Origin: Gluconacetobacter tumulisoli
GTDB taxonomy: Bacteria; Pseudomonadota; Alphaproteobacteria; Acetobacterales; Acetobacteraceae
NCBI RefSeq assembly: GCF_014174155.1
Contig: NZ_JABEQM010000010.1
Span: 62,001-126,000, forward strand
Direction: 5' to 3'
DNA: 64,000 bases
Each line of letters begins with the position of its first letter. The stretch's first letter is position 1. Of the stretch, positions 9,385 through 18,563 are shown piece by piece. Position numbers and translations under genes: made by a program. The notes beneath the pieces were generated by a model, which did no database searches, had not been told where the DNA came from, and was given only the letters and a program-made list of their open reading frames with translations.

Positions 9385-10584
9385 GTGAAGAACGAGTTTA
9401 TTTCCCTGCTGACCGATATCCGCCAACTGCTCGGGTGGCTGCCGGCGCCGGTGGCGTCGATCCTGATGCTGTGCGCGGCCGGCCTGATGGCGGAGATCCT
9501 CAGCCGCATCATAACCAAGCTGGTTCTGCGCATTCCCGGACAGAAGCGCGGGGCGTTCGTCCGGTCCTTCACGATGGCCATGCAGCGTCCGGCACGCATC
9601 ATGCTGGTGATCATCTTCGTCGCGACGGCGCTTCCGGCCTCGGGCTTTTCGTACACGACGCGGCAGGCGACGGCCCATGGGCTGCTGGTCCTGTTCCTGC
9701 TCATGCTGGGCTATGCGGCGATCGTGGCGATGCGCATCCTGTCGGATGCCTATCTGACGCGCATCAATGGCAAGGACGACAGGGACGACATCCTGTCGCG
9801 CACGCACATGACCCAGGTGCGCGTGCTGCGGCGCATGGCCGACATCCTGGTGGGGCTGCTGACGGTCGGGTCGGCCCTGATGACGTTCGAATCGGTGCGT
9901 GAATACGGGCTGAGTCTCTTCGCCTCGGCCGGGGCCGCGTCCGTCGTGGTCGGCCTGGCCGCGCGACCGCTGCTGACGAACCTGATCGCCGGCATGCAGA
10001 TCGCCATGACGCAGCCGATCCGCATGGAAGACCTGATCATCATCAACGGAGACTGGGCCTGGGTCGAGGAAATCACCGCGACCTATGTCGTGCTGCGGGT
10101 CTGGGACTGGCGCCGTCATATCGTGCCGATTTCCTACTTCCTGGAAAATCCGTTCCAGAACTGGACCCATAATTCAGCGGCGCTGATCGGGGTGGTCTTC
10201 GTGCATCTGGATTTCCATGCGCCGATGGACCGCATCCGGGTAAGGCTGAACGAAATCGTCCGGTCGACGACGCTATGGGATGGAAAAGTCTTCGACGTTC
10301 AGGTCTCGGATTGCACTGCCCAGGTCATGACCATCAGGATCATCGCCAGCGCCCGCACGGCGTTGCAGAGCTGGGACCTGCGCTGCGAAATCCGCGAGAA
10401 GATCATTGCCTTCCTGTGCGACGAATGCCCCGAGGCGTTGCCGCGGGAACGGATGGCCCATGTTTCGTCCATCGTCGGCCAGGATATCCTGACCACCACC
10501 GGCATCATTTCGCCGCCGGTCGACCGGCCGCCGCCAGGGGCCTATACTGGCCCAGGCAGCGCGCCGCCGCCATCCGCCTCCTGA
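9385..10584 (+). CDS. Small-conductance mechanosensitive channel (MscS family)
   Basis: 399 residues with three to four N-terminal membrane segments (about 22-42, 70-90, 95-115) and the MscS pore/beta domain: AGAASVVVGLAARPLLTNLIAGMQI is the glycine/alanine-rich pore helix, followed by QPIRMEDLIIINGDWAWVEEIT (beta domain) and an alpha/beta cytosolic domain. It releases solutes on hypo-osmotic shock. The start is GTG; no in-frame ATG lies in the right place. The C-terminal ~30 residues are Pro-rich and probably disordered. It is transcribed away from the tRNA and convergent with the permease gene. Confidence 0.88.
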   Translation: MKNEFISLLTDIRQLLGWLPAPVASILMLCAAGLMAEILSRIITKLVLRIPGQKRGAFVRSFTMAMQRPARIMLVIIFVATALPASGFSYTTRQATAHGLLVLFLLMLGYAAIVAMRILSDAYLTRINGKDDRDDILSRTHMTQVRVLRRMADILVGLLTVGSALMTFESVREYGLSLFASAGAASVVVGLAARPLLTNLIAGMQIAMTQPIRMEDLIIINGDWAWVEEITATYVVLRVWDWRRHIVPISYFLENPFQNWTHNSAALIGVVFVHLDFHAPMDRIRVRLNEIVRSTTLWDGKVFDVQVSDCTAQVMTIRIIASARTALQSWDLRCEIREKIIAFLCDECPEALPRERMAHVSSIVGQDILTTTGIISPPVDRPPPGAYTGPGSAPPPSAS

Positions 10585-10589
10585 AGGGA

Positions 10590-10616
10590 CCGACCAGGGC
10601 CTGAGGCCCGGGTCGG
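10590..10616. terminator. Bidirectional terminator-like hairpin between mscS and the permease gene
   Basis: Nested stem: CCGACC pairs with GGTCGG, then after one A/G mismatch GGGCC pairs with GGCCC around a TGA loop. It lies six bases after the MscS stop and 58 bases from the stop of the convergent permease gene, so it can serve both. Confidence 0.5.
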
Positions 10617-10674
10617 CCGATCGGGATCACCGAATTCGGCGGGTTTCAGGCAGCGCCCTGGGCGTGCCGTGAGA

Positions 10675-12210
10675 TCAGACGATGGCCGCGTTTTCGCGGC
10701 CCAGCCGGGAATGCGACCGGCCGTAGAGGGTGTAGCCCAGCACGCCGAGGACAATATAGCTTCCCAGCAGGATGGCGGGCAGGGGATTGCCGTTCCATAG
10801 GGCGCGGATCATGTCCACGAACAGCGGGACCATCATGATCAGGCAGAACAGGATGCCCAGTGCCGGCGAGATGCCGATCCACACCCCTCCGATCCGGACG
10901 CCGCCCAGGGGGACGCTGAACGGGCGGACCAAGTCGGGCCGGGCGTTCCGCTGCCAGATCACCGTGAAGCAGACGATGCCGAATGCAGTCGCCGTGCCCA
11001 GGCTGACCAGGTCGCTGATGATGTCGATCGGCAGGGTCGCGGTCGCCACCGCCACGATCACGCCCAGGACGATGGTGCCGATCCAGGGCGTGCAGAATTT
11101 CGGATGCAGGCGGCAGAACATCGGCGGCAACAGGCCGTCCCGGGCAATGGTGAAGAAGATACGCGTCTGGCCGTATAACAGGCCGAGAATCACCGAACAC
11201 AGGCCGGTCACCGCGCCGACCTTGATCATGATGGCCAGCCAGGGTTGGCCAATCGCATCGACCGCTATGGCCAGCGGATCGGCGACGCCGAGCTTGCGAT
11301 ACGGGACGATGCCGATCAGCACCGCGGCCACGCAGATATAGACCAGCGTACAGATCAGCAGGGACCCGATGATGCCCAACGGTACGTCGCGCCGGGGATT
11401 CCGGGCCTCGGCCGACGCGGTCGACACGGTTTCGAACCCCACATAGGCGAAGAAGATGACCGAGGCCGCGCGGAAGATGCCCGGTACGCCGTAATGGAAC
11501 CCGCCCTCGCGCGGCGGAATAAAGGGCACCAGGTAGGAGGGGTGGATGTAATGAACGCCCACCGCCAGGAACAGCATGAGCACGCCGACCTTGATGAAGA
11601 CGATAAACGTATTGATCCGGGCCGATTCCTCGACGCCCAGGACAAGGAAGAACGTGACCAGCAGGACGGACGACGCCCCCACGAGATCCAGCCGCGGCGC
11701 CACCAGCAGGCTGGCCCCATGGGCCGTCGGCAGAGTCTGCACCAGGGTCGAGCACAGGAAGGAGGGTATCGTGACGCCCAGGTCGTGCAGCAGGCTGGTG
11801 GCATAGCCGGAAAACCCGGCGGCCACGCCCGCGCAGGATACCCCGTATTCCAGCAGCAGCAGCCATCCGACCGCCCAGGCGGCGCCTTCGCCCATCGACA
11901 CATAGGCATAGCTGTAGGCCGAGCCCGACACCGGCATCGTCGAGGCCAGTTCCCCGTAGGAAAATGCCGTGAACAGGCAGGCCAGGCCCGCGACCAGGAA
12001 CGACAGCAGGATCGCCGGCCCCGCATAGTTCGCGGCGGCCGTACCGGTCATGACGTAGATTCCCGCCCCGATCGTCGAGCCGATTCCCAGCATCATGAGC
12101 TGGATCGGACCGAGGGTGCGGCGCAGCCCGTGCGTCAGGCTTTCGGACTCGATCTGCTGGATGGATTTGCGAAGCGCGAGGCGCCGCGGTGAGGAAGGGC
12201 TAGGCGACAT
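10675..12210 (-). CDS. APC-family amino acid permease (cationic amino acid transporter type)
   Basis: 511 residues with about 12-14 hydrophobic segments. The N-terminal signature of the APC superfamily is clear: IGSTIGAGIYVMTGTAA (the substrate-binding unwound helix 1) and, later, FFAYVGFETVSTASAEARNP, typical of the CAT/YfnA subgroup. It is an inner-membrane amino acid importer or exchanger; its substrate cannot be told. The N terminus has a short soluble stretch that starts MSPSPSSPRR. It is monocistronic, divergent from nothing obvious, and ends at the shared hairpin with mscS. Confidence 0.87.
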   Translation of the reverse strand: MSPSPSSPRRLALRKSIQQIESESLTHGLRRTLGPIQLMMLGIGSTIGAGIYVMTGTAAANYAGPAILLSFLVAGLACLFTAFSYGELASTMPVSGSAYSYAYVSMGEGAAWAVGWLLLLEYGVSCAGVAAGFSGYATSLLHDLGVTIPSFLCSTLVQTLPTAHGASLLVAPRLDLVGASSVLLVTFFLVLGVEESARINTFIVFIKVGVLMLFLAVGVHYIHPSYLVPFIPPREGGFHYGVPGIFRAASVIFFAYVGFETVSTASAEARNPRRDVPLGIIGSLLICTLVYICVAAVLIGIVPYRKLGVADPLAIAVDAIGQPWLAIMIKVGAVTGLCSVILGLLYGQTRIFFTIARDGLLPPMFCRLHPKFCTPWIGTIVLGVIVAVATATLPIDIISDLVSLGTATAFGIVCFTVIWQRNARPDLVRPFSVPLGGVRIGGVWIGISPALGILFCLIMMVPLFVDMIRALWNGNPLPAILLGSYIVLGVLGYTLYGRSHSRLGRENAAIV

Positions 12211-12309
12211 GAATTCAAGTTTAGCATGTCGCGCGGAAACTGTATCGCAAGGAAAAGGAATTCCGTCGCGGTCCAGGGGGCTGGATCGACAATCCCTGGG
12301 GGATGGAGG

Positions 12310-13077
12310 TCAGTGGCGGCGATCCCCCAGCAGGTCGGCAACCGTGGGCTCTATCATGCGGGCGATCGTCTCCTGCGCTGCGGCGGTCGGATGCAGGGGT
12401 GGGTCGGGCGGCAGAAGATGCGGATCGAGGAAGCGCGACGGATCGGGCGCGCCGTCACGTTCCACCGCCGCCCCGACATCCGCGTAGCGCAGCCAGGGGC
12501 GGCCCTGGCGGATATCGCCCTGCAGCGCCCGGTTCAACTGGCGTGTATTCGCGGTGACCCAGGCCGAGCGGATGGAGGGCAGCACGCCCAGAAGCAGCAC
12601 GTGGCTGGACGGGAAACGGGCATGGATCGCGTCGACGATGCGAACGATACCCGGATAGGTCTGTCCGGCGTTCGTATGGACATGCCCGAAATTATTGGCG
12701 CCGATCAGAACGACGAACAGGCGGGGCGGGGCGCGGAAATCCAGTTCCCCATGGGCAAGGCGCCACAGGACATGGCAGGTGCTGTCCCCCTTGAACCCCA
12801 GGTTGATGGCGTGCCGGTCGCCGTAATAATGCTGCCAGGTCGGGGCGAAATCGCGCCATGCCTCCGGCCCGTTCCGTTCCCAGTTCTGGGTGATCGAATC
12901 GCCCAGCCATACGACGTCGAATCGGCCACGGACGATCTCGGCCTGCTTGTCCGCGAAGCGCTGGTGCCACCAGGGCGTGTCCATGCGGGACACGGGCTGG
13001 ATCGCGATATTGGCGGGGGCGGCGGCGCCCAGCCCCAGCAGGGCCAGGATGGGCAGGACGGACAGGCGGGAGCGCAT
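12310..13077 (-). CDS. Secreted SGNH/GDSL-family hydrolase
   Basis: 255 residues. A signal peptide (MRSRLSVLPILALLGLGAA) directs export. SGNH blocks are visible: VWLGDSIT with nucleophile Ser61, the block-II glycine in GFKGDST, IGANNFGH (block III), and a C-terminal histidine in LHPT (His229). The overall look is close to the PAF-acetylhydrolase-like or acetylesterase branch. The catalytic Asp is not in the usual D-x-x-H spacing (Asp225 is four before His229), so its exact role is unclear. The open frame continues upstream without a stop but overlaps uppP; the ATG at 13077 is chosen for the signal peptide. Confidence 0.8.
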   Translation of the reverse strand: MRSRLSVLPILALLGLGAAAPANIAIQPVSRMDTPWWHQRFADKQAEIVRGRFDVVWLGDSITQNWERNGPEAWRDFAPTWQHYYGDRHAINLGFKGDSTCHVLWRLAHGELDFRAPPRLFVVLIGANNFGHVHTNAGQTYPGIVRIVDAIHARFPSSHVLLLGVLPSIRSAWVTANTRQLNRALQGDIRQGRPWLRYADVGAAVERDGAPDPSRFLDPHLLPPDPPLHPTAAAQETIARMIEPTVADLLGDRRH

Positions 13078-13205
13078 AGGTCGGGTCTGGTTCCGCTGGA
13101 GCAGGTCGTGCCGGGTCGATGACCCGAGCGCGTGAAGATGCTCGTAAAAGGAAGGGGTGAGGGCAAGGAGGTGGGGCGCGCCAGTCGCGCCCGAAGGTTG
13201 CCTGG

Positions 13206-14063
13206 TCAGTGGCCGAGCAGGACGTAGGCCACGGCGCCGATTCCAAGGCAGTAATAGCCGAACGGCCGTAGCGCCCATTGTTCGTGCGTGTGGAAATAGC
13301 GCATCAGGAACGCCGTGCTGGCCAGGGCGGTGATTGCCGCGATCACCGCGCCGATCGCCGCGATCTGCATCTCGCCGGGCGGGATGTCGACATGGCGCAG
13401 ATGGAATGCCTCGCGCACCGTCGCGGCGAGGATGACCGGCTGGGCCATCAGGAAGGAGAAGCGCGCGGCGCCTTCGTGATTGAGGTTGCGCAGCAGGCCA
13501 CCGATGATGGTCGCCCCCGACCGGGAAATGCCCGGCAGGAAGGCGAGGCATTGCCACAAGCCGATCACGGCGGCGTCGGCATAGGTCAGCGAGGCGATGG
13601 CCCGGTCGGGATGGGCGCGCTCGCGGCTCTTGATCCGCTCGGTCAGCAGCAGGAGGATTCCGTTCAGAACCAGGAAGATCGCGGCGAATCGCGCGGTGCC
13701 GAACAGGGCGCGCAGCCAGTGTTCCAGCAGCCCGCCGATGATGGCCGCCGGGATCGTGGCGACCACCAGCAGGACGATGATATGGATGCTTTCGGCCTGC
13801 CGCTGGCTGCCGTCCCGGCCACCAAGACCCTGGACGATCGCCGACCAGTCCTTCCAGAAGAAGACCAGCAGCGCCACCGCCGTCCCCAGGTGCAGCATCA
13901 CCAGGAAGGGCAGGAAGATGTCGCCATTGGGATCGAGCGACCAGTGCAACAGGGCGGGCACGATCACGGCGTGCCCCAGGCTGCTGACGGGAAACAATTC
14001 CGTGGCGCCTTGCAGGATGGCAATCACGATAGCTTGGATGAGTGTCATTGTCCGGCTGTCCAT
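13206..14063 (-). CDS. uppP: Undecaprenyl-diphosphatase UppP (BacA)
   Basis: 285 residues, normal for the family, with about eight membrane helices. Both active-site motifs are present: QGATELFPVSSLGH (Glu22 region) and LPGISRSGATI. It dephosphorylates undecaprenyl pyrophosphate so that the lipid carrier can be reused in peptidoglycan and polysaccharide synthesis, and confers bacitracin tolerance. An internal ATG at 14048 (residue 6) could also be the start. It is followed by the SGNH hydrolase gene 128 bp downstream on the same strand. Confidence 0.95.
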   Translation of the reverse strand: MDSRTMTLIQAIVIAILQGATELFPVSSLGHAVIVPALLHWSLDPNGDIFLPFLVMLHLGTAVALLVFFWKDWSAIVQGLGGRDGSQRQAESIHIIVLLVVATIPAAIIGGLLEHWLRALFGTARFAAIFLVLNGILLLLTERIKSRERAHPDRAIASLTYADAAVIGLWQCLAFLPGISRSGATIIGGLLRNLNHEGAARFSFLMAQPVILAATVREAFHLRHVDIPPGEMQIAAIGAVIAAITALASTAFLMRYFHTHEQWALRPFGYYCLGIGAVAYVLLGH

Positions 14064-14161
14064 GGCGAATTACAATGTTGTCGTGCCCCAGTTTTCGGGG
14101 ATGCCGCAAGCGGATACCGCAGGTGCCCGCGGGATCGGTGCTTCGGGATTAGGAGGAACGT

Positions 14162-14623
14162 TTGGCGCGAGAAAATGGCAGCGCGGTAATTTTCAGCGGG
14201 TTGGTCCTGCTGGTCGCCGGGGCGTTCTATGCCTATGCGCGGGCGACGCAGGTCGATCTGAGCCATGATCGCTATACGCTCGACGCACGTTTCATGTCGG
14301 CGAACGGCTTGCATGTGGGGGCCGAGGTGCAACTGGCCGGCGTGCCTGTCGGCCGCGTCGCCGCCATCACCCTGGACCCGGCCAGCTACATGGCCGACGT
14401 CCGCTTCACCGTGGACCGGAACCTGTCGCTGCCGGCCGATTCGGGGGTGATGATCGGCAGTGCCACGATGACGGCGGACGACGCGCTGATGATCGTGCCC
14501 GGTACGGGGACGGCGCACCTGCGGCCGGGGGCCGTCATCACCAATGCCCAGGAGGCCGTCAGCCTGGAGCAGCAGGTCAGCAATTACATCTTCGGCAATG
14601 GCGGCCTGCCGCCCGATCCCTGA
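14162..14623 (+). CDS. MCE/MlaD-domain protein, orphan
   Basis: 153 residues: one N-terminal membrane helix (about 9-27), then a single MCE domain (YTLDARFMSANGLHVGAEVQLAGVPVGRV), and a short tail. MlaD proteins form the periplasmic hexameric ring of phospholipid-trafficking ABC systems. The start codon is TTG at 14162, supported by AGGAGG at 14151-14156, five bases away; no ATG is usable. No mlaF, mlaE, mlaB or mlaC is adjacent: upstream is uppP (divergent) and downstream ppk2 (convergent). Its transporter partners, if any, must be encoded elsewhere. Confidence 0.85.
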   Translation: MARENGSAVIFSGLVLLVAGAFYAYARATQVDLSHDRYTLDARFMSANGLHVGAEVQLAGVPVGRVAAITLDPASYMADVRFTVDRNLSLPADSGVMIGSATMTADDALMIVPGTGTAHLRPGAVITNAQEAVSLEQQVSNYIFGNGGLPPDP

Positions 14624-14729
14624 CCAGGGCTGTCAGATCAGGCCCTTCTTGTCCCGAATCTTCGGACGAGACAGGTGTTGCCCTTATTGTGAGGGAGGGG
14701 GCCGAGCGGCGCGGCCGTGGCCTGGGGTA

Positions 14730-15647
14730 TCAGTAAAGTTCGGGAACGATCATCGAGGCAGGTGTCGGCTGGCGTTCGTAATCCGGATGATAGACCCGCT
14801 CGGGAAGAAGAACTTCGGGATGCGACACGGCTTCGTAAGGAATGAGCGAGAGCAGGTGCGCCATGCAGTTCAGACGGGCACGCTTCTTGTCGACCGCCTG
14901 CACCACCCACCATGGCGCTTCGGGGATGTGGGAGCGTTCCAGCATGACTTCCTTGGCACGGGTATAGTTCTCCCACCGGCGACGGCTTTCCAGGTCCATC
15001 GGTGACAGTTTCCACTGTTTCAAAGGATCTTCGATGCGTGCCCGGAACCGGGCTTCCTGCTCGTCATCCGTGATCGAGAACCAGAATTTCACGATCTGAA
15101 TGCCGCTGCTGACCAGCATGCGCTCGAATTCGGGGACGGAGCGGAAAAACTCCTCGTACTGCGCGTCGGTGCAGAAGCCCATGACGCGCTCGACGCCCGC
15201 GCGATTATACCAGCTGCGGTCGAACAGGACGATTTCGCCCGCCGCGGGCAGATGCGCCACGTAGCGCTGGAAATACCATTGCGTGCGTTCCCGGTCGCTC
15301 GGCGCGGGCAGGGCCGCAACGCGGCAGATACGCGGATTGAGGCGCTGGGCGATCCGTTTGATGGCGCCCCCCTTTCCGGCGGCGTCGCGTCCCTCGAAGA
15401 TGACGACCAGCCGGTGGCCCGTCGCCTTGATCCAGTCCTGGAGCTTCACCAGTTCGCCCTGCAGGCGGATCAGCTCGCGAAAATAGACACGGCGAAATGC
15501 CCGGTCGGAGGCGTCGAGCGCGCCGCCGGCAGCGTCTTCCTCGAGAGAGAGTTCGAATTCCTCGTCCAGATCGTCGATGATCTCGCGGCGCATCTGCACG
15601 CGTTCGCGCTCTTCCGATGACAGATCGGCCATATCCTGATCGCGCAT
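14730..15647 (-). CDS. ppk2: Polyphosphate kinase 2 (PPK2)
   Basis: 305 residues. PPK2 transfers phosphate between polyphosphate and nucleoside diphosphates. Visible features are Walker A GRDAAGKGG at 86-94, Walker B LFDRSWYNRAGVE from residue 141, and the lid region with conserved RRRWENY. The acidic N-terminal ~50 residues precede a standard single PPK2 domain (class I layout). It is cytosolic, single-gene, and convergent with the orphan MCE gene; about 100 bp without clear structure lie between them. Confidence 0.93.
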   Translation of the reverse strand: MRDQDMADLSSEERERVQMRREIIDDLDEEFELSLEEDAAGGALDASDRAFRRVYFRELIRLQGELVKLQDWIKATGHRLVVIFEGRDAAGKGGAIKRIAQRLNPRICRVAALPAPSDRERTQWYFQRYVAHLPAAGEIVLFDRSWYNRAGVERVMGFCTDAQYEEFFRSVPEFERMLVSSGIQIVKFWFSITDDEQEARFRARIEDPLKQWKLSPMDLESRRRWENYTRAKEVMLERSHIPEAPWWVVQAVDKKRARLNCMAHLLSLIPYEAVSHPEVLLPERVYHPDYERQPTPASMIVPELY

Positions 15648-15760
15648 CGTTTCTCCCCCTCTGGTCGGCGTTCGCGCCCCGGCGGGGTCATCATACGGCC
15701 TGCCGAACGTGGCTGAATTGAAACTTCCATGACATCGGTCGAGCCTGCCGGCGCGATCGC

Positions 15761-17227
15761 TCAGAAAGTTGTCGTCATGTTGAGGCCCATCACGATTCCA
15801 TTCGCGATGGGACGGCCGGTATCGGGATTTCGCGAGGTTCCGCCGATGTTCCAGAAATACTGGAAGTCCGGCTGCAGGATCAGGTAGGGCGTCACCGCCG
15901 CCTGATAGGTCAGTTCGACATGGTGCTCGGGCCGGAGGGGACCCGCCAGGCTCGTGCCCAGACGCGTCGCATCATATGCGTTCTCGATTGCGCGCCGTTC
16001 GTAGAAGCCTGTCCCCCAGGCGACGCCGATCGTATCGTCAGGGCGGCCGGGGAGAAGCTCGTCGAAGGTCAGGCCGGCCTGGACTTCTGACGAAAAGCGG
16101 TTGCGGGTGCCGTCATTCACCGTCGCGCGGGCGAAGACATTGATGGTCTTGCCCGACCCCTTCTCCGCGCGCCAGATCATCTGGTCGAGGACGGCGTAAG
16201 CCAGCCAGTTGCCGCGATGATAGAGCGGTGTACCGGTGCTGTCGGGACTGGCCAGCAGACCGCCCTGACTGTCATATCGCTGGTCCGGAAAGCGCCCGCT
16301 GTCGTACAACGCCCCGATTTTCCAGGTCCCCGGCAGGGCGGGCGCGTCTTTCCCGGCGATCCGTTCGGCCGCGTCGAGCCAGAGCTGGACTTCGGCGATG
16401 AAGAGCGTGCCGCCTGCGGTCGAGAAGAACGTCCCCGAGGGGTCCCGCTGCGCAGGGCTGATATCGCTATAGAACGGTCCGCGGGTCGGGTTGTCGTCCG
16501 TCACCGCCCCCATAAGGACCAGAGGATAGGTCGGCGTCCATTTGACCCGCACGCCCATGGCGGAGAACGGCCAGGACGGTCCCCCCGAATAGAGATTGCT
16601 GGACGTGGACAGCGGCCAGCCGAAGCTGGCGTTCAGGAAGAAGGACGCGTTCTGGCTGACCAGAAATTCCGTATCGAGGTCGATCGTCCCCGCGCGGATA
16701 TCGAGGCGGTTCCCGAAGAAGCCCTGCCCGTACCAGAGTTCGAACAGGCGCGTGGAACGCCCCGCGTCATAACCGCTGACCGCGTTGAGCGATCCGAGGC
16801 GCTCGCCCGTCAGCGACCGGCCACGGATCTGCAGCGCGCTGATGTTCAGAAGGCCGTCCCGCAAGCCGAATGCGCGCCCGGTGTCGAGCGTCAGGGCCAT
16901 GGCCGTCATGCCGTCGTAGGTCGGACCGGGATGCATCCCGCCGGACAGCAATCCCCACAGTTCCTCGACGTCCTGGATATTGATTCGTACCCCCTTCCGG
17001 TCGAGCCAGTCGCGCGCGCCCCACGCATTGCCGAGCAACTCGGTACTCGCATCCTCGGGCGGGCGGACAAAGCTTGGGGCAGGGACCGGCAGGGGAACGC
17101 CGGACGGCAGGATGTCGGTCACGAGGGGCGTGCTCGCGGCACGGGCCCCGTGTTCCCCCGCGAGACAACCGGCCATGGCGAAGAGGAAGGCTGTGCGGCG
17201 AAATGTCGGAGCGGGAGACCTCGCCAT
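15761..17227 (-). CDS. OprB-family carbohydrate-selective porin
   Basis: 488 residues from the ATG at 17227, whose product starts with a signal peptide (MARSPAPTFRRTAFLFAMAGCLAGEHGARA). The mature part has the OprB pattern: an early DWLDRKGVRINIQ strand, alternating amphipathic beta strands throughout, FGNRLDIRAGTIDLDTEF, the HHVELTYQAAVTPYLILQPDFQY segment, and a terminal aromatic residue (Phe488) for outer-membrane assembly. It forms a passive channel for sugars and is common in acetic acid bacteria. An upstream in-frame ATG at 17401 would add 58 non-signal-like residues and is rejected. Confidence 0.88.
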   Translation of the reverse strand: MARSPAPTFRRTAFLFAMAGCLAGEHGARAASTPLVTDILPSGVPLPVPAPSFVRPPEDASTELLGNAWGARDWLDRKGVRINIQDVEELWGLLSGGMHPGPTYDGMTAMALTLDTGRAFGLRDGLLNISALQIRGRSLTGERLGSLNAVSGYDAGRSTRLFELWYGQGFFGNRLDIRAGTIDLDTEFLVSQNASFFLNASFGWPLSTSSNLYSGGPSWPFSAMGVRVKWTPTYPLVLMGAVTDDNPTRGPFYSDISPAQRDPSGTFFSTAGGTLFIAEVQLWLDAAERIAGKDAPALPGTWKIGALYDSGRFPDQRYDSQGGLLASPDSTGTPLYHRGNWLAYAVLDQMIWRAEKGSGKTINVFARATVNDGTRNRFSSEVQAGLTFDELLPGRPDDTIGVAWGTGFYERRAIENAYDATRLGTSLAGPLRPEHHVELTYQAAVTPYLILQPDFQYFWNIGGTSRNPDTGRPIANGIVMGLNMTTTF

Positions 17228-17465
17228 GGTCGGCCAGTTAAAGGAGGTGGGGGAAGAGGAAGAACAGCATACCGCTGATGAGCATGGCCGTTTTCCCTTG
17301 CCCGGTATTGAAGGCACGCCGCGAAACTCGGCGACCTGACGCGTCTCATAAAGTGAAGTTATTATGACGTTCGCACAGGGAACGTCCCTGCCGCCAGCCA
17401 ACTCCAGGCGATCCGGCCGGTCACAATGAATTCACGTCAAGGCTGAAGCCACGCCTTCCAGCCGT

Positions 17466-18563
17466 TCAGTCGTTGAGTGGGTAGGAGGCCATCATCTTCC
17501 GCTGCAACCGCCAGTAGCGGAGCATCGTGAAGGCGCCGCTGCTACGCCAGCCCGCCTTCTTCTTCTTGGCGCCGATCCGGAACGTCTCCCGGTAATGCAG
17601 GAACTGCACGGCGTAGGCCTCGCGCAGGGTCGTGCGGGAATCCCAGATATGGGTGGCCTCGGACCCGACTCCATTGATCTCTATGATCTCGAATCCGGTG
17701 CCCCGGCGCAGGGCGGCGACCGATTCGAATTTCAGGTCGATCCGGCCGAAATGGAAATCGGGCAGGTCCTGCATGATCCGGTCGATCTGTTCGACGAGCG
17801 CGGGGGTAATATCGTCGGCGCCGTTGCGGAAGATCGACCCCTTGCAATGATTGCCGGCGAAGACCAGGCGCAGGGGTTCGCCTGTCGGCAGGATTTCGTG
17901 CACCCGCTCGCCCAGCCGGGGCAGGTAGAGATGCGGGACGAGGCGCGTCCGCGCGTCGGCATCGATCAGTTGCCGCACCGTGGAACGTCCGTCGCCGACC
18001 AGGACCGGGGCCTCCTTGTAGGTCAGCGACGTGACGCGCCCCTGGGCCTCGTCGGGATGGCGGATATAGAAGACGCCGGCCTCATGCTCGAAGGGAATCA
18101 GCCGCTGCAGGACCAGGCGGACGCCACGCGGATACTGGTCCAGCGTCATCGCCAGGTCTTCCCAGGTCGTGATCAGCTTCACCCCGGTGCCGTTGCAGCC
18201 GATATCGGGCTTCAGGACGACGGGCAGGGACAGGCCGGCCTGGTCCAGCGCCACGCGCGCCGCCTGGGCGTCGTCGGCCGATCCGGTAACGATGGTGGTG
18301 TACGGGGCGATCCAGCGTCGGGCCTCGGCCCCGGCCATGTCCAGGATCGAGGTCTTGCTTTCCCCGCACAGGCCGCCGGTCTCGATCCGGGGATTCGCCG
18401 CCGTGGGCAGGCTGAAATCCCGATAGCGCAGGCCCATCAGGATCCAGTAGAGCACGATGGGCGTATAGAATGCCCAGCCCGGCCAGAACTCGAACAACGA
18501 CAGCGGCGAGGGCTGGCGTGTCTTGGCGGCGGCCGGCGTCGCGGCGGTCGAGGCCTGGGTCAT
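17466..18563 (-). CDS. Membrane-anchored ATP-grasp ligase-like protein
   Basis: 365 residues. The N terminus has a membrane-associating segment (about 26-44, FWPGWAFYTPIVLYWILMG), followed by an ATP-grasp fold resembling D-Ala-D-Ala ligase/carbamoyl-phosphate-type proteins: LPVVLKPDIGCNGTGV (ATP-binding Lys and glycine loop), RLVLQRLIPFEHEAGVFY, and the Mg-binding end GRIDLKF...IIEINGVGSEATH. The start overlaps the stop of the DedA gene (ATGA), so both are one unit. The substrate is unknown; annotation as D-alanine ligase would be a guess. The glycine loop suggests a functional ATP-dependent carboxylate-amine ligase near the membrane. Confidence 0.75.
   Translation of the reverse strand: MTQASTAATPAAAKTRQPSPLSLFEFWPGWAFYTPIVLYWILMGLRYRDFSLPTAANPRIETGGLCGESKTSILDMAGAEARRWIAPYTTIVTGSADDAQAARVALDQAGLSLPVVLKPDIGCNGTGVKLITTWEDLAMTLDQYPRGVRLVLQRLIPFEHEAGVFYIRHPDEAQGRVTSLTYKEAPVLVGDGRSTVRQLIDADARTRLVPHLYLPRLGERVHEILPTGEPLRLVFAGNHCKGSIFRNGADDITPALVEQIDRIMQDLPDFHFGRIDLKFESVAALRRGTGFEIIEINGVGSEATHIWDSRTTLREAYAVQFLHYRETFRIGAKKKKAGWRSSGAFTMLRYWRLQRKMMASYPLND

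Noticed and set aside
12310-14109. A 599-residue open frame on the minus strand spanning the SGNH hydrolase and uppP
   Set aside because: Only the last 255 residues look like a protein family; the upstream part is an out-of-frame read of uppP. Treated as SGNH hydrolase alone.
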